A stretch of 64,000 nucleotides of DNA from positions 62,001 through 126,000 of the forward strand of contig WNNJ02001053.1 of NCBI GenBank assembly GCA_012934845.2, given 5' to 3'. Position numbers and translations under genes: made by a program. This document shows positions 1 through 9,619 of this stretch, one piece after another (within the stretch, counting starts at the first letter, position 1; the number at the start of each line of letters is the position of its first letter). The stretch is from Pomphorhynchus laevis (taxonomy: Eukaryota; Acanthocephala; Palaeacanthocephala; Echinorhynchida; Pomphorhynchidae). The notes below the pieces were generated by a model that ran no database searches, was not told the DNA's origin, and saw only the letters and a program-made list of their open reading frames with translations.

Positions 1-1830
1 AAACGCTTTTAGTCATATGTTCGTCAAAGTACGCGTACTTACTGTGCAATCACTAGATTATCATCAAACGGTAAGTTGCTTGATTCCCCTTCTGACGTTG
101 CTAATGAGTTTGCAAATGCATTTGACCTACATAATGCTAGTTCGACCATAGAATATAATGTTCAGTCAGTCAGTTTTCCTACGTGCTTTAGTGCTTCCAT
201 TATAATCAATGTAAATGATGTGGCTTGGAGGTTATCACATTTGTCGTCTTCATATTCTTCAGGTCCTGATGATATTCATTCGCATCTACTCAGGGTGTTG
301 AGTCGACATTTGGCTCTTTGGTCACTAGCTTGTTTCATGCATCTCTGGATAGCATAAAGGTACCGTCTGAATGGAAGAGTGTGATAGTGGTGCCGGTATT
401 CAAAAAGGGTGACCCGCGGCTAGCAGACAACCATCGAGCTATAAGTCTTACAAGTCATTTGGGTAAGGTACTGGAAAGGATCATCTACGAACATATATTC
501 AGACACTTGAGCATATCAGGTCAGCATAGCTTTATGCAACATGGCTTCAGAAAAGGACGTTCTTGCCTTACCAACCTTTTGTCTGCCCGTGAGGCCTGGA
601 TTGAATCAATGTCTCAAGGAAAGGCAGTTGACGTTATTCTGTTCGATTTTAGTCGTGCGTTTGATCGTGTTCCCTATAGTGTCCTCATTCAAACAGTGGC
701 CAGCTACAGCATTAATAGCTCAGTTATAGGATGGATTAGAGATTTTCTATCTAACAGATCTTTCAGAGTACGAGTTGGTAGTACCCTATCCTCACCACAT
801 TTAATTATGTCTGGAGTTCCTCAGGGTTCTGTACTAGGACCTTTATTGTTTAACATGTTTATGAACAGTTTACTTACACAGGTCCATTGTCCGTGTTTAG
901 CCTTTGCTGACGACATCAAAATCTGGTGTGAGGTCATATCTGCAGATGACCATATCCGCTTACAGCGTGACATTGACAGGGTTTATACATGGAATGTTAA
1001 TACTGGGGTATTGTTAAACATTTCTAAGTGCTCACATATTCGTCTCGGCAGGTCCATTGTGTCTACCTTGTATAGTGTCGGGACATATAGTATCATTTCG
1101 ACCAATCAAGTTCGTGATCTTGGCATATTTATGCAATCGTCACTTAAAACTAGAATGGATACTGAAAGACGTTGCTGTTCAGCAAGGAAGATGATTTATC
1201 TAATTAAAACTTGTTTCTTGTCAGTATCTCCTCAGTGTTTTGCTCGGGTATCTAATGCGCTTGTTCGTCCCCATATCGAATATGCTATCCAGGCATCTTC
1301 CCTTCTACAAGAGGTGAAATGAGGGATCTGGAGAGAATTTTACGTCGTGGCAGCAAGCTCGTTCGAGGATGTAAAATGATGAGTTATAGCGATCGTTTAA
1401 CTTCAATAGGCATGATATCAGTGCAAGCCAGACTACTCGTTCTGAATCTGTTTGCGATGTGGTTTATAGTAAAGGGGATAGATGGCTACCCAAGTGAATC
1501 TGTTGAATTGAATGTCCGACAAAATCGCAGGGGTCATTCACTCGCGTTACGCGCAAGACAAATTGGAAGGTCGACAATGGTATCGCGATTGTCACGCAGA
1601 GTGAGAAAGTTGTGGAACGCATTGCCTCGCGACATCATGACTGCGTCATCATTGAGCCAATTCAAAGCTATGGTCAACACTTGTATAAGGCACGCTGATC
1701 AAGGCAACATTGGAAGTTATTATCCTTGGTTTAGTAGAAATTGATATGTTTGTTTAATGTTTTGTAATGTACGATGAGCGGGCAAAACGGCCTTATCGGT
1801 GAAAGCTATGTATATAATAATATTTAATTT
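1..1830 (+). mobile_element. LINE family A copy (CR1/Jockey-like), 5'-truncated, RT to 3' end
   Basis: This is the reverse-transcriptase half of an APE-type non-LTR retrotransposon; the endonuclease half lies off the window or was lost. Coding is spread over three overlapping frames (76-357, 318-1322, 1319-1744), so at least two frameshifts are present. Visible RT blocks, in order, are a VVPVFKKGDP entry block, QHGFRKGRSCLTNLL, the block A aspartate in FDFSRAFDRVP, GVPQGSVLGPLLFN, and the catalytic FADD near 902-913. The C-terminal 1319-1744 part carries the RRGHS and LWNALP blocks typical of CR1/Jockey-like RT tails. The non-coding tail at 1745-1830 contains GCGGGCAAAACGGCCTTAT, nearly the same as the tail of the split copy at 8905-13420, which places both in one family. 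It is a dead copy. I am sure of the superfamily, less sure of the clade. Confidence 0.88.
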
Positions 1831-2166
1831 AATATTTTTAATTTAATCATTTATTATAATAAATGCATAATAAGTGAATATTGTGCATATCCACTTATTT
1901 TCTACTAAATGCCACAACGGTGATTTACATTTACTTAACCATTTCATTGGATCCTCCAAGTTTTATTTTAATTTTATTTTTATGTTCCCGTTTCAGTTTC
2001 AATACCGGAACTGAAATGAATTACTGTTATGAACCACGATTTAGATAGTTATTGTTAAATATTTCGCTGCCTAATTCACTTTAATTTTATATTTTATAAT
2101 TAACTAACAAAAATGCCTCGTATTTTAAAATTTTACTTAATTAGAAGTAAATCAGTGGGTGACTAG
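1831..2166. other. AT-rich spacer upstream of the DHHC gene
   Basis: No coding signal or recognisable repeat is seen. The stretch is the presumed 5' flank and UTR of the palmitoyltransferase gene. An in-frame TAG at 2164-2166 directly precedes the ATG. Confidence 0.5.
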
Positions 2167-3105
2167 ATGAATAAAAAATGGAAGCGATTTATCGATTATG
2201 CTGAGAACTTGTCATTAGCTGCTGTTGTTGCTGGAATTCCAATACTTGGCAAGTTATTAGTTATATTTGCCTTGATATTAATCGGATTATCATCCTTCCT
2301 TTTTGAATTGTATGTGTTGCCAGAAATAAAATACGAAATCTCGACAGTACTTTATTACATTTTAATACTCATTGGACATTGGCTGCTTATTAACATTTTG
2401 TTTAATTATTATATGGCGATATTTATTCATCCAGGCAGTCCGACCATGTATACTTCAGCTCCGTTTACTTGCAGAAAATGCAACATGCCAAAGCCACATA
2501 GAACACATCACTGCTCAGTGTGCCAAAAGTGTATATTACGTATGGATCACCACTGTCCATGGATTAATAACTGTGTTGGCTTTTATAATCATAGGTTCTT
2601 CTTCCTATTCTGTCTGTACACGACGATCGGTTGTGTTTACGTATACGTGCTTGGATTTCTAGTCTATTTCCCAGTTTTATATGGCAAGGATAATCGTCAA
2701 GACGTGAGAGACACAATTATCCGATCAAAATACAGATTTCTTCACATCTTTACAATGCCTTTTATTGTGGGTCCACCTTTAGATCTATCAGCGGAAGATT
2801 CGGAATACGTTTTGTGGAATTTCCAAGGTACTTTAATCATGTGTACAATTTGTTTTGCTCTATCATGGGTTCTGTTTGGTTTTACTAGCTACCACTTTTA
2901 TTTGATTTCCAATAACACCACGACAATTGACTCATATCAATACAATGACTTTCATTTTAATATGGGATTCAAACGAAATTGGCTGTACATATTTGATGTC
3001 AGCGACACAAGACAACTACTTCTTAGAATTCTCTTACCGTGTAGTAAGCTTTCAAACATGGACGGATCATGTTTTCCAAATCGAAATGTAATTTCACTCG
3101 TCTAG
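2167..3105 (+). CDS. DHHC palmitoyltransferase, ZDHHC16-like
   Basis: The 312-aa protein should transfer palmitate to cysteines of membrane-associated substrates, acting in the ER or Golgi membrane. The cysteine-rich domain spans about residues 101-151, with paired CxxC and HC ligands, and the catalytic motif DHHC lies at 127-130 (in MDHHCPW). Four hydrophobic segments are visible: about 26-50, 60-85, 138-170 and 220-248. The usual TTxE motif after the last membrane segment reads TTID, a conservative E-to-D change. The tail (GFKRNW...FDV...[11 protein letters not shown]) resembles the ZDHHC16 tail, in which a conserved N-W-K/L-FLGV block precedes LLPSSHLPHGNG. The start is fixed by an in-frame stop immediately upstream. 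The frame is intact and without introns, and its neighbours are dead LINEs. Family assignment is firm; the ZDHHC16 subclass is probable. Confidence 0.93.
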   Translation: MNKKWKRFIDYAENLSLAAVVAGIPILGKLLVIFALILIGLSSFLFELYVLPEIKYEISTVLYYILILIGHWLLINILFNYYMAIFIHPGSPTMYTSAPFTCRKCNMPKPHRTHHCSVCQKCILRMDHHCPWINNCVGFYNHRFFFLFCLYTTIGCVYVYVLGFLVYFPVLYGKDNRQDVRDTIIRSKYRFLHIFTMPFIVGPPLDLSAEDSEYVLWNFQGTLIMCTICFALSWVLFGFTSYHFYLISNNTTTIDSYQYNDFHFNMGFKRNWLYIFDVSDTRQLLLRILLPCSKLSNMDGSCFPNRNVISLV

Positions 3106-3444
3106 AATATCATGTTATGTTATTATTTTTGTGTTTACATGTTTTTCTTTTTGAATGGATTACCTTTATCGATTTAACAATTTTGTAATTTGAGAAGTCT
3201 GAAAATGCTTATTTGACGTATTTATTAAAGAAGCCATGCTATTGTCATATAGTTATGATAAATGGAAATGATTAATAGGTGCGACAAAGTTATTTGTTTT
3301 GCATTCATTATTTGGGTTATAATTTAATAATACCCAACAATGCTCAAATATTTAATGATTATAATACCAACAATGCTCGATAGTAATGTTAATATTATAA
3401 TCTTAAAAAAATATTTATTTTTACTTAGCAAATGCGTGCCGGCG
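3106..3444. other. AT-rich 3' flank of the DHHC gene
   Basis: Low-complexity AT-rich DNA with short near-repeats around 3330-3375. No gene is seen. Confidence 0.5.
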
Positions 3445-6400
3445 CACGCTTACATGACCACAACAACAAAAAAATCTAAAAAAATCTAAATCATGTTTAG
3501 AGGAGGTGGGTACGGAGGCGGCATTTGAATGCAATAAAGGAGGGAGCGCGGCGTACGTCGAGTGGGAGCTGATTCCAGGCGAGTGGAGCGGCGACGAAGA
3601 ATGATCAGAGACCGTAGTTGTTAGAGTAATTGGGAATGTAGAGTAAGAGGGAATTACGGGAAAACAGTGATAGAAAGGTAAGACGAGTGTTGTATAAGAA
3701 AGGGAGGTGGATGAACGATGGGGAGCCGACAGCGATGAAACGAAAAGTTACGATAAGAAGGCGGAGTTGTATGCGGATGTGGATGGTAGGTCATGAGAGT
3801 TGAGCAAGATATGTGGATGTGTGGTCAAATCGACGAAGACGTATGAGCACTCGAACGGCGGAGTTGATGATGCGTGGTAAGGGTAGGATGATGGATTTTG
3901 GTGAATTGGCGCAAAGCCTAAGGCAGTAATCGATTTTAGGAAAAAGAAGCGATGAAAGAAGAGACGTACAGGAACGGAAGTCGATAAGGGCGGATACGGC
4001 GGATGTTACGGAGAATTAAGTTATAAGAGCGGAACTTGTCGCGGACGAAGGCTTTAAGAGAAAGGGGATCATCGAAATTGAATCCTACGAAAGTGAGATT
4101 GTGGACTAAGGGGATGATTGATTAGGCAAAATATACAGTGGGATGAGATATGTTTGGTTTACGGGGGAGGTTTAACATTATTTTAGACTTGTCTGGGTTT
4201 AGAACGAGACGAAGATGTGAGAGACGTTTGTAGATAGAAAAATACAGTTGTAGGCAGAAACGCCGATATTGTGTATGCAACGGGCGGGTCCATGATCATA
4301 GATGATGATGTTATCGGCGTATTGCATGACGTTAAAGGATAAAGGTTCGATATACGGAGAGAGATCGCCGAGTAGAAGAGAGAAAAGCAGGGGTCCTAGG
4401 ACTGAACCTTGTTGGACCCCGCAAGAAATTGTGATGGGAGGGGAGGATGATGAATTAGAACAGACTCGAAAAGAATTGTTGGATATATATGAGGCAAGCC
4501 ATGCTACGGGAGAGGAGGAGGAATAAAAGCCGTAATCATAACGAAGGCCAGAAAGAAGGATGGAGTGGTCGACGATGTCGAAGTCGGATGAGAGGTGGAG
4601 AGATGAGAAGACTATATAGAGCATTGTCTCGAGAAATGAGTAGGTCGTTGTAAACTTCACGCAGGCGATTTCTGTGAAGTGATTAGAGCGGAAAGCGGAT
4701 TGGAAAGGATGGGAACATATTATATGAAGATAGATAAACGTTGATCTCTATGAAGATAACGCGCTCTGAGAACTTGGAAAATGTAGGTAAGAGTGAAACG
4801 GGGCAATAGCTAGAAGGAAGTGAGTGATCGCGCGATTGTTTCTTAAGTAGGTGACGAACGATGGCGGATTTCCAATGTATTGGGAAGATACGACTGCGGA
4901 TGGACGAGTTAAATAAGGTTGTGAGAAAAGGGGATATCGATGAGCATATGGATTTAAGTATGTGGATTGGCTGGCGATCGTCAGGTGATGTTTTGTAGGC
5001 AACGACATGAGGACAGATGATACTTCGGCAGGTGATACAGGTATAATATGAAAGAGTTCTGGGAGGATGATGCGAGGCGAGTAGCCATGAAATGGATACG
5101 AGGTTGTGAGAGAACAGCGTGGATACTTTGGTCTGGAGAAATGACGAATAATAATGGGGATTGATGTATCAAGACGAAGAGGAGCGAGAAAGGATTGAGT
5201 TAAAACTATGCCAGAGAGACTTGGATTTTAATAAAATGTTGAATTTATGCTCTCAGAGGGAGTTGAATTATGTACGTAGTAGGTGGAGATGATAACGACG
5301 AAGAGTAAGATAGGAATCACGGAGTGAGCAAGCGAATATCACGTCTAAGAGAGCGGTGATAGACTCGAAAAGCATGACGGAGTCTACGCTTTGAGAGTAG
5401 GCATTGAATGTTAAACCATGGGGCACGGTGCAAGAGCCCTTGAGGGTTAGGCTTGAAGGGGACGAGACGATCGATATACGATTTGAGTTCAGAGTCGAAA
5501 AGAAAGGCGAGATTGTGAGTAGAGGAATATGTTATTGTTGGATAGGATAGAGACGATTTGAGTAAGTCAGAGCGGAGAAGGGAGAGGTCAAGATTTCTCC
5601 AAGAGCGACGTAAGATTGTAGGTGTGTAAGGAGGGGTGTAGCTGTGATTGAGATCAACGGTGACGAGAAAGTGATCGGATAGATCAGGATCGTAAACGGA
5701 CAGTTAGGTGTCGGCAGCAAAATGATCTGGGACAGCGATGATGTCGAGTGTCTCGCTAAGGATATGTGTGGTGAAGTGGATATAGGTTTGTAGTTTTAGT
5801 TGGATTGAATGTTGATGAATTGGATGGACTCGGTGGAAGAGGTGCGGTCGAGGCCGATGTTGAAGTCGCCAAGAACGAATGAAGGGATGGAGGACAAAGA
5901 ATAGTGAGACTGGAGGTCAACGAGTTCGGTAAAAAATAATGATGTAGGAGCTGATGAACCATGACGGTATACAATGGCGATATCTAGAGTGATCGGGTTA
6001 GAAGAACAACAAGTGACCAGTTCAAAAGAGCGAGGACTAAAAGGGGAAGTGATTTTGCGAATAGACGCAGGGTGATGGACGAATGCGACAATGCTACGTG
6101 ATTAGAGAATTTAGAAGAGGATTCGCTGAGAGGGCGAGCGGAATCGACTAGTGAGCAACCGGCAGAGGGCAAACGGCAGATGGATAGGTCGTCAGAATCG
6201 GAGTGCCAAGATTCGGTGAGGCAGAAGACATCTATGGATTGGTTGGTAAATAATTTGAGGATGAGATCGGATTTATTGAGAATAGATCTAGTGTTGAGGA
6301 GGCCGAGGCGGAAACCATGTGTGGTTGTGATAGGTGCTTGTGGAGAAGACATAGGGGAGATGGAGCGCCATCGAATTTTTGGGTGGTTATGAACAACTTG

Positions 6401-7250
6401 AAAATTTCCGTCGATGTTTCGGATGGATATAGATGTTTCACCGTTTTCCTCGCGACGGCGTTTTTCGATGCGGGCAGATGAGAGTTAAGCGATTTCGGAA
6501 GGGGCGCGATCGGGGAAATGCGAGTGGCTGAAGAAAACATGAGTTTGAATCGTTGGGAGAGGACAGAAGACGCGTGAGAGCAATGCTTGAAAACAATTTT
6601 TTGGAGAGGGGGTTGGGAAGAATTACATTTTGAAGATTTATTTAGGCGGATGAATGCCACAGGAGATATGTTGTTGAAAAATGATGGTTTATCCGCAGGA
6701 ATAAAATACGAGAGGATGGATCTGAATGCGGAAACATCGTGGTCTAGACGTGGTTGTGGAGATAAAGAGGTGAAAGGAGTGATATTAGTGACGATGACGC
6801 AACGATCGCGAGAAGGAATGCGTTTCCGTAAAGGAGGATAAGTAACGTCAGTTGTGAGATCACGATAGGAGAGCTAGGAGTTGAGGATATCAAGGGAGTA
6901 GGTTTAACAGCGGAAGACAAAGAGGATTTGGATAATATAGAGGGTGGTGAGCGATGTGAAGAATGGTTATGAGATGAAGGATTGTGGAGGTGATTTTGAT
7001 TGAGGGATGTAGGTTATTGAGAAACGAGACAGTAAGGACGTGACGGTGGTTGTCAGCGAGTTAACATGAAATGGGATGGAAGTGTATATGGTGACAGGTT
7101 CGGCGAGTGGAGGAAGGAAATCGGAAGCGACGCTGCTAGTTTGAGTGGACGTGTTGGGTGTTGATGTGTGCTCTTTGGAGAGGTTGCGGATTAGTTTGTT
7201 GGCACAAAAACCACATAGGAAGTATTCTTTAGACTTATTGTTGTCACATG
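3445..7250 (-). mobile_element. Decayed LINE family C (CR1/Jockey-like), antisense, ORF1 tail to RT
   Basis: A visibly GC-richer block, reading right to left. The 5' part (about 7245-6360) resembles the end of a LINE ORF1: a Cys-bearing finger remnant with CGFCANK near 7190, then a Ser/Pro-rich stretch. The endonuclease part begins at 6352 (LLNTRSILNKSD, then CLTESW) and continues with VLGDFNIG near 5870 and an LPDHFLV-like block near 5670. The RT part is at 4660-4199, with a DIVDHSILL block, GVQQGSVLGPLLFSL and MQYADN, where the catalytic YADD has become YADN. Many frame changes and stops make it dead. The 3' end (about 3900-4200) has a second copy on the plus strand at 58280-58660, inside an RBM12-like intron. 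A purine-rich tail near 3460-3490 may be the 3' terminus. Confidence 0.8.
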
Positions 7251-7470
7251 CGATTGTTGTCCAGACGCTGCAGTCGTGTGTCGAGCACTATACTTGCAGT
7301 TGTCCATAGTTGGTGTCGTTCTTAACTGTTTTTACGTCCTCCCATTAACGTCTTTTTGTGTTAAAGCTGTTAGATTTGCTACTGCAACTGATCAGCGTGA
7401 GCAGCGATACGATCTATCCGAGCTTTTCGAGAGATTAAGCTCAATCCGCGAGCGTAGCGAGCCGAACTTA
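7251..7470. other. Unassigned spacer between LINE C and the minisatellite
   Basis: A 79-codon frame at 7276-7515 runs into the tandem repeat and shows no family signature. I do not treat it as a gene. Confidence 0.4.
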
Positions 7471-7805
7471 CTGGAAAAATCTGGAACTCAGAGAAAAAAT
7501 CTGCAACTGACATGAAAACTCTCAAACTGTTAGGAAAAATCAGGAACTATCAAGAAAAATCTGGAACTGACAGGAAAAATCTGGAACTGACAGAAAAAAT
7601 CTGAAACTGACAGGAATAATCTGGAACTGACAGGAATAATCTGGAACTGACAGGGATAATCCGGAACTGATAGGAATATTCTGAAACTGTCAGGAAAAAT
7701 CAGGAACTGATAGGAATAATCTGGAACTGTCAGGAATAATCTGGAACTGACAGGAATAATCTGGAACTGACAGGAATAATCAGGAACTGACAGGAAAATT
7801 TGGAA
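7471..7805. repeat. 20-bp minisatellite, about 16 units
   Basis: The unit is close to GGAATAATCTGGAACTGACA, repeated in tandem with substitutions and little length change. The first few units are the most diverged and the central units the most alike, as expected for slippage or unequal exchange. The minus-strand frame through it is an artefact: 20 bp is not a multiple of three, so the translation has a 60-bp period. Confidence 0.95.
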
Positions 7806-7919
7806 TGTGTGTTTAAGCATTTAAAATTTTTTGTTCTTAGTATTAATAATCCATCTAATAATCTTGATAAACATCTAATATTTCAACATCAATATTTTCA
7901 TCATATTAATATATTTTCA

Positions 7920-8262
7920 TCAATATAACATTAAATAAGCGAACTGAGTCTACGTATTGCAAATTAAAAATAATGCAAAATAAAAGTAAAATAATTAAAT
8001 AAAAAATTTAATTAATAATAAATAACTGTTATAAGATTTTATATAATTTATATCAAGATGAATTATAAACTGAAATTAAAAATAAAAATCAATTTTTATG
8101 AATTGACTAATAGATAACAAATTATGTATTAGAATAAGGATTAGAGGTCATCAGGAGAAACTGCTATCTTATCAGGTTTAGGCCTCTGTTCCTCTACCCA
8201 ACATAGCAGCGGGGCCAAATACATGCTAATGATGTATTTCCACTGATAAAACTATCTAGTAT
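7920..8262 (-). repeat. Structured RNA motif (copy A) with its AT-rich tail
   Basis: On the minus strand this reads a ~130-nt motif (8262-8124) followed by an AT-rich tail ending in the recurring ACTCAGTT-type block near 7940. Visible features are GGCCCC with CTGCTATG, a downstream GAGGCC, a GAAA-like box (here TAAA), and the CTGATGA box. The closing ends GTATTAGAATAAG and CTTATTCTAATAC are inverted repeats of each other and bracket the motif (8127 to about 8273). The same family recurs at 23940, 27175, 28270, 42230, 44848, 46508, 55600-56180 and 61985. Confidence 0.75.
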
Positions 8263-8340
8263 CTTATTCTAATACAAAGTATATTATTTATTATCCAATT
8301 AATAATTAATCATATATTATAATTTTTTCAATAACAATAT

Positions 8341-8895
8341 TTACACACAAATTGATGGTGTGGCTATGGGTTCTCCATTAGGTTCTCCACTAGCTGATTT
8401 ATATATGACAAAATGGGAATGTAATATATACAATAGGATGCAAAGCTTGAAGCATTGGTATAGGTATGTCGACGATGTTTTCGCCGTGTTTGATACAGAC
8501 CCAAAAATAATAGGTCTAGAGGAAATACTTAACAAACATGACACGGCAATTCAGTGGTAAGTTAATTGTGAATACATGAAAAATGTAATAAATTTCCTAG
8601 ATGTTAAAGTGTTAAGACGTAATAACATCATCTTAACAGACATTTTTAGAAAACCGGATATTCCACATACGCTTACTCCTTAGACCAAATATATTCCGGA
8701 AGGATACAGAATTTCAGCGGCCAGTTCTTTGTTCAGAAGTGCCCTGACGGTATGTGGTAACAGAGAATACATACACAGAGAGTATAGGAGAATAAATCGC
8801 TTTTTAAGGGAATGTCAATAACCGGAATAGACGATAAAACAATCTTTTACAATTGCGATAAGGGCAAGCCAGTTGCCTAGAAGGTCGACCGCACA
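8341..8895 (+). mobile_element. Penelope-like element RT fragment
   Basis: Starts in the RT block QIDGVAMGSPLGSPLADLYM, followed by WYRYVDDVFAVF, the catalytic YVDD of Penelope-like RTs, and later FLDVKV and FRKPDIPHTLTP blocks typical of the PLE thumb. It is a broken fragment lacking both ends. The 3' end abuts the (AAT)n tail of the antisense LINE A copy at about 8905. Confidence 0.85.
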
Positions 8896-8904
8896 GCTAG
8901 GTAT

Positions 8905-9619
8905 TATTATTAATACAGGTCATAGCCATAAGGCTGTTTTGACCGCTCACATAAAAAACAAATAAATACAAGAAAAAAATCAAAAAAATCGTTCAGTATA
9001 TATATCAGAACCATGGGTACTGCAGCAACCACCACTCGTTCTCATTTCGAATCCAGTTCTTTATATTGGATTTAAATTCATTGATTGTATGCACCGCAAC
9101 GACATCAACTGGAAGACGATTCCAAATATTCACCGCTCGATGAGACAGTCGGAAATGACGAGGGTATTTTCCGTGCTCATGTACTACTAGTACTTTCGAG
9201 TGCCCTCTACGTCCATCCCGTTCATTGAGTTCAACTCTATTTGCTGGAAAATTTTCATCCTTATTAACTAGTCGATACATAGCTAGAAGGTCGAAAAGAA
9301 GGAACCTTTCACGCACTGTCGGCATATTCAAACTTTTTATTCGTGCTTCATAGGGAAGATATCGTACCTGAGGACATAATTTCGTAAACCGTCGAAGTAT
9401 GCGCTCTAATTGATCAAGTTCTGTACGCGTACACGGAAAGACTACTGGCGACACATATTCTAATATCGGTCTTATAAGAGCATTATATAAACGCACAACA
9501 CAAACGGGAGATAAATCTTTAAAGCAATTTTTGACAATATAGGTCATTCTTCTTGCTGCGTTACAAATCCTATCAGTGTTAGTACGTGTTTTCAGATTAT
9601 TATTATTATTATTATACAT
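8905..9619 (-). mobile_element. LINE family A copy 2, 3' half (downstream of the LINE B insertion)
   Basis: Reading right to left, the frame (9619-9005) resumes exactly where the LINE A coding frame broke off at about 12524: NLKTRTNTDRICNAARRM here matches LKTRMDTERRCCSARKM in the copy at 1-1830. It continues through DQLERILRRFTK, RRGHSK and IWNRLP and ends YPWF-stop. The 3' UTR (9004-8905) has GAGCGGTCAAAACAGCCTTAT and ends in an ATT/AAT repeat. It is the same element as 12524-13420, separated by a nested LINE. Confidence 0.88.

Noticed and set aside
2372-2662. Second frame inside the DHHC gene
   Set aside because: Out-of-frame shadow; the DHHC frame has full domain support.
4302-4526. 74-codon plus-strand acidic frame
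   Set aside because: Shadow of the antisense LINE C RT region.
7530-7820. 96-codon minus-strand frame with repeated SVPDYSCQF-type words
   Set aside because: It is the translation of the 20-bp minisatellite in a 60-bp cycle; no start context, no domain.
8124-8262. Canonical type I or III hammerhead in the structured motif
   Set aside because: CTGATGA and GAAA are both present, but no order of helices I, II and III closes in a single copy on either strand; kept only as ribozyme-like.
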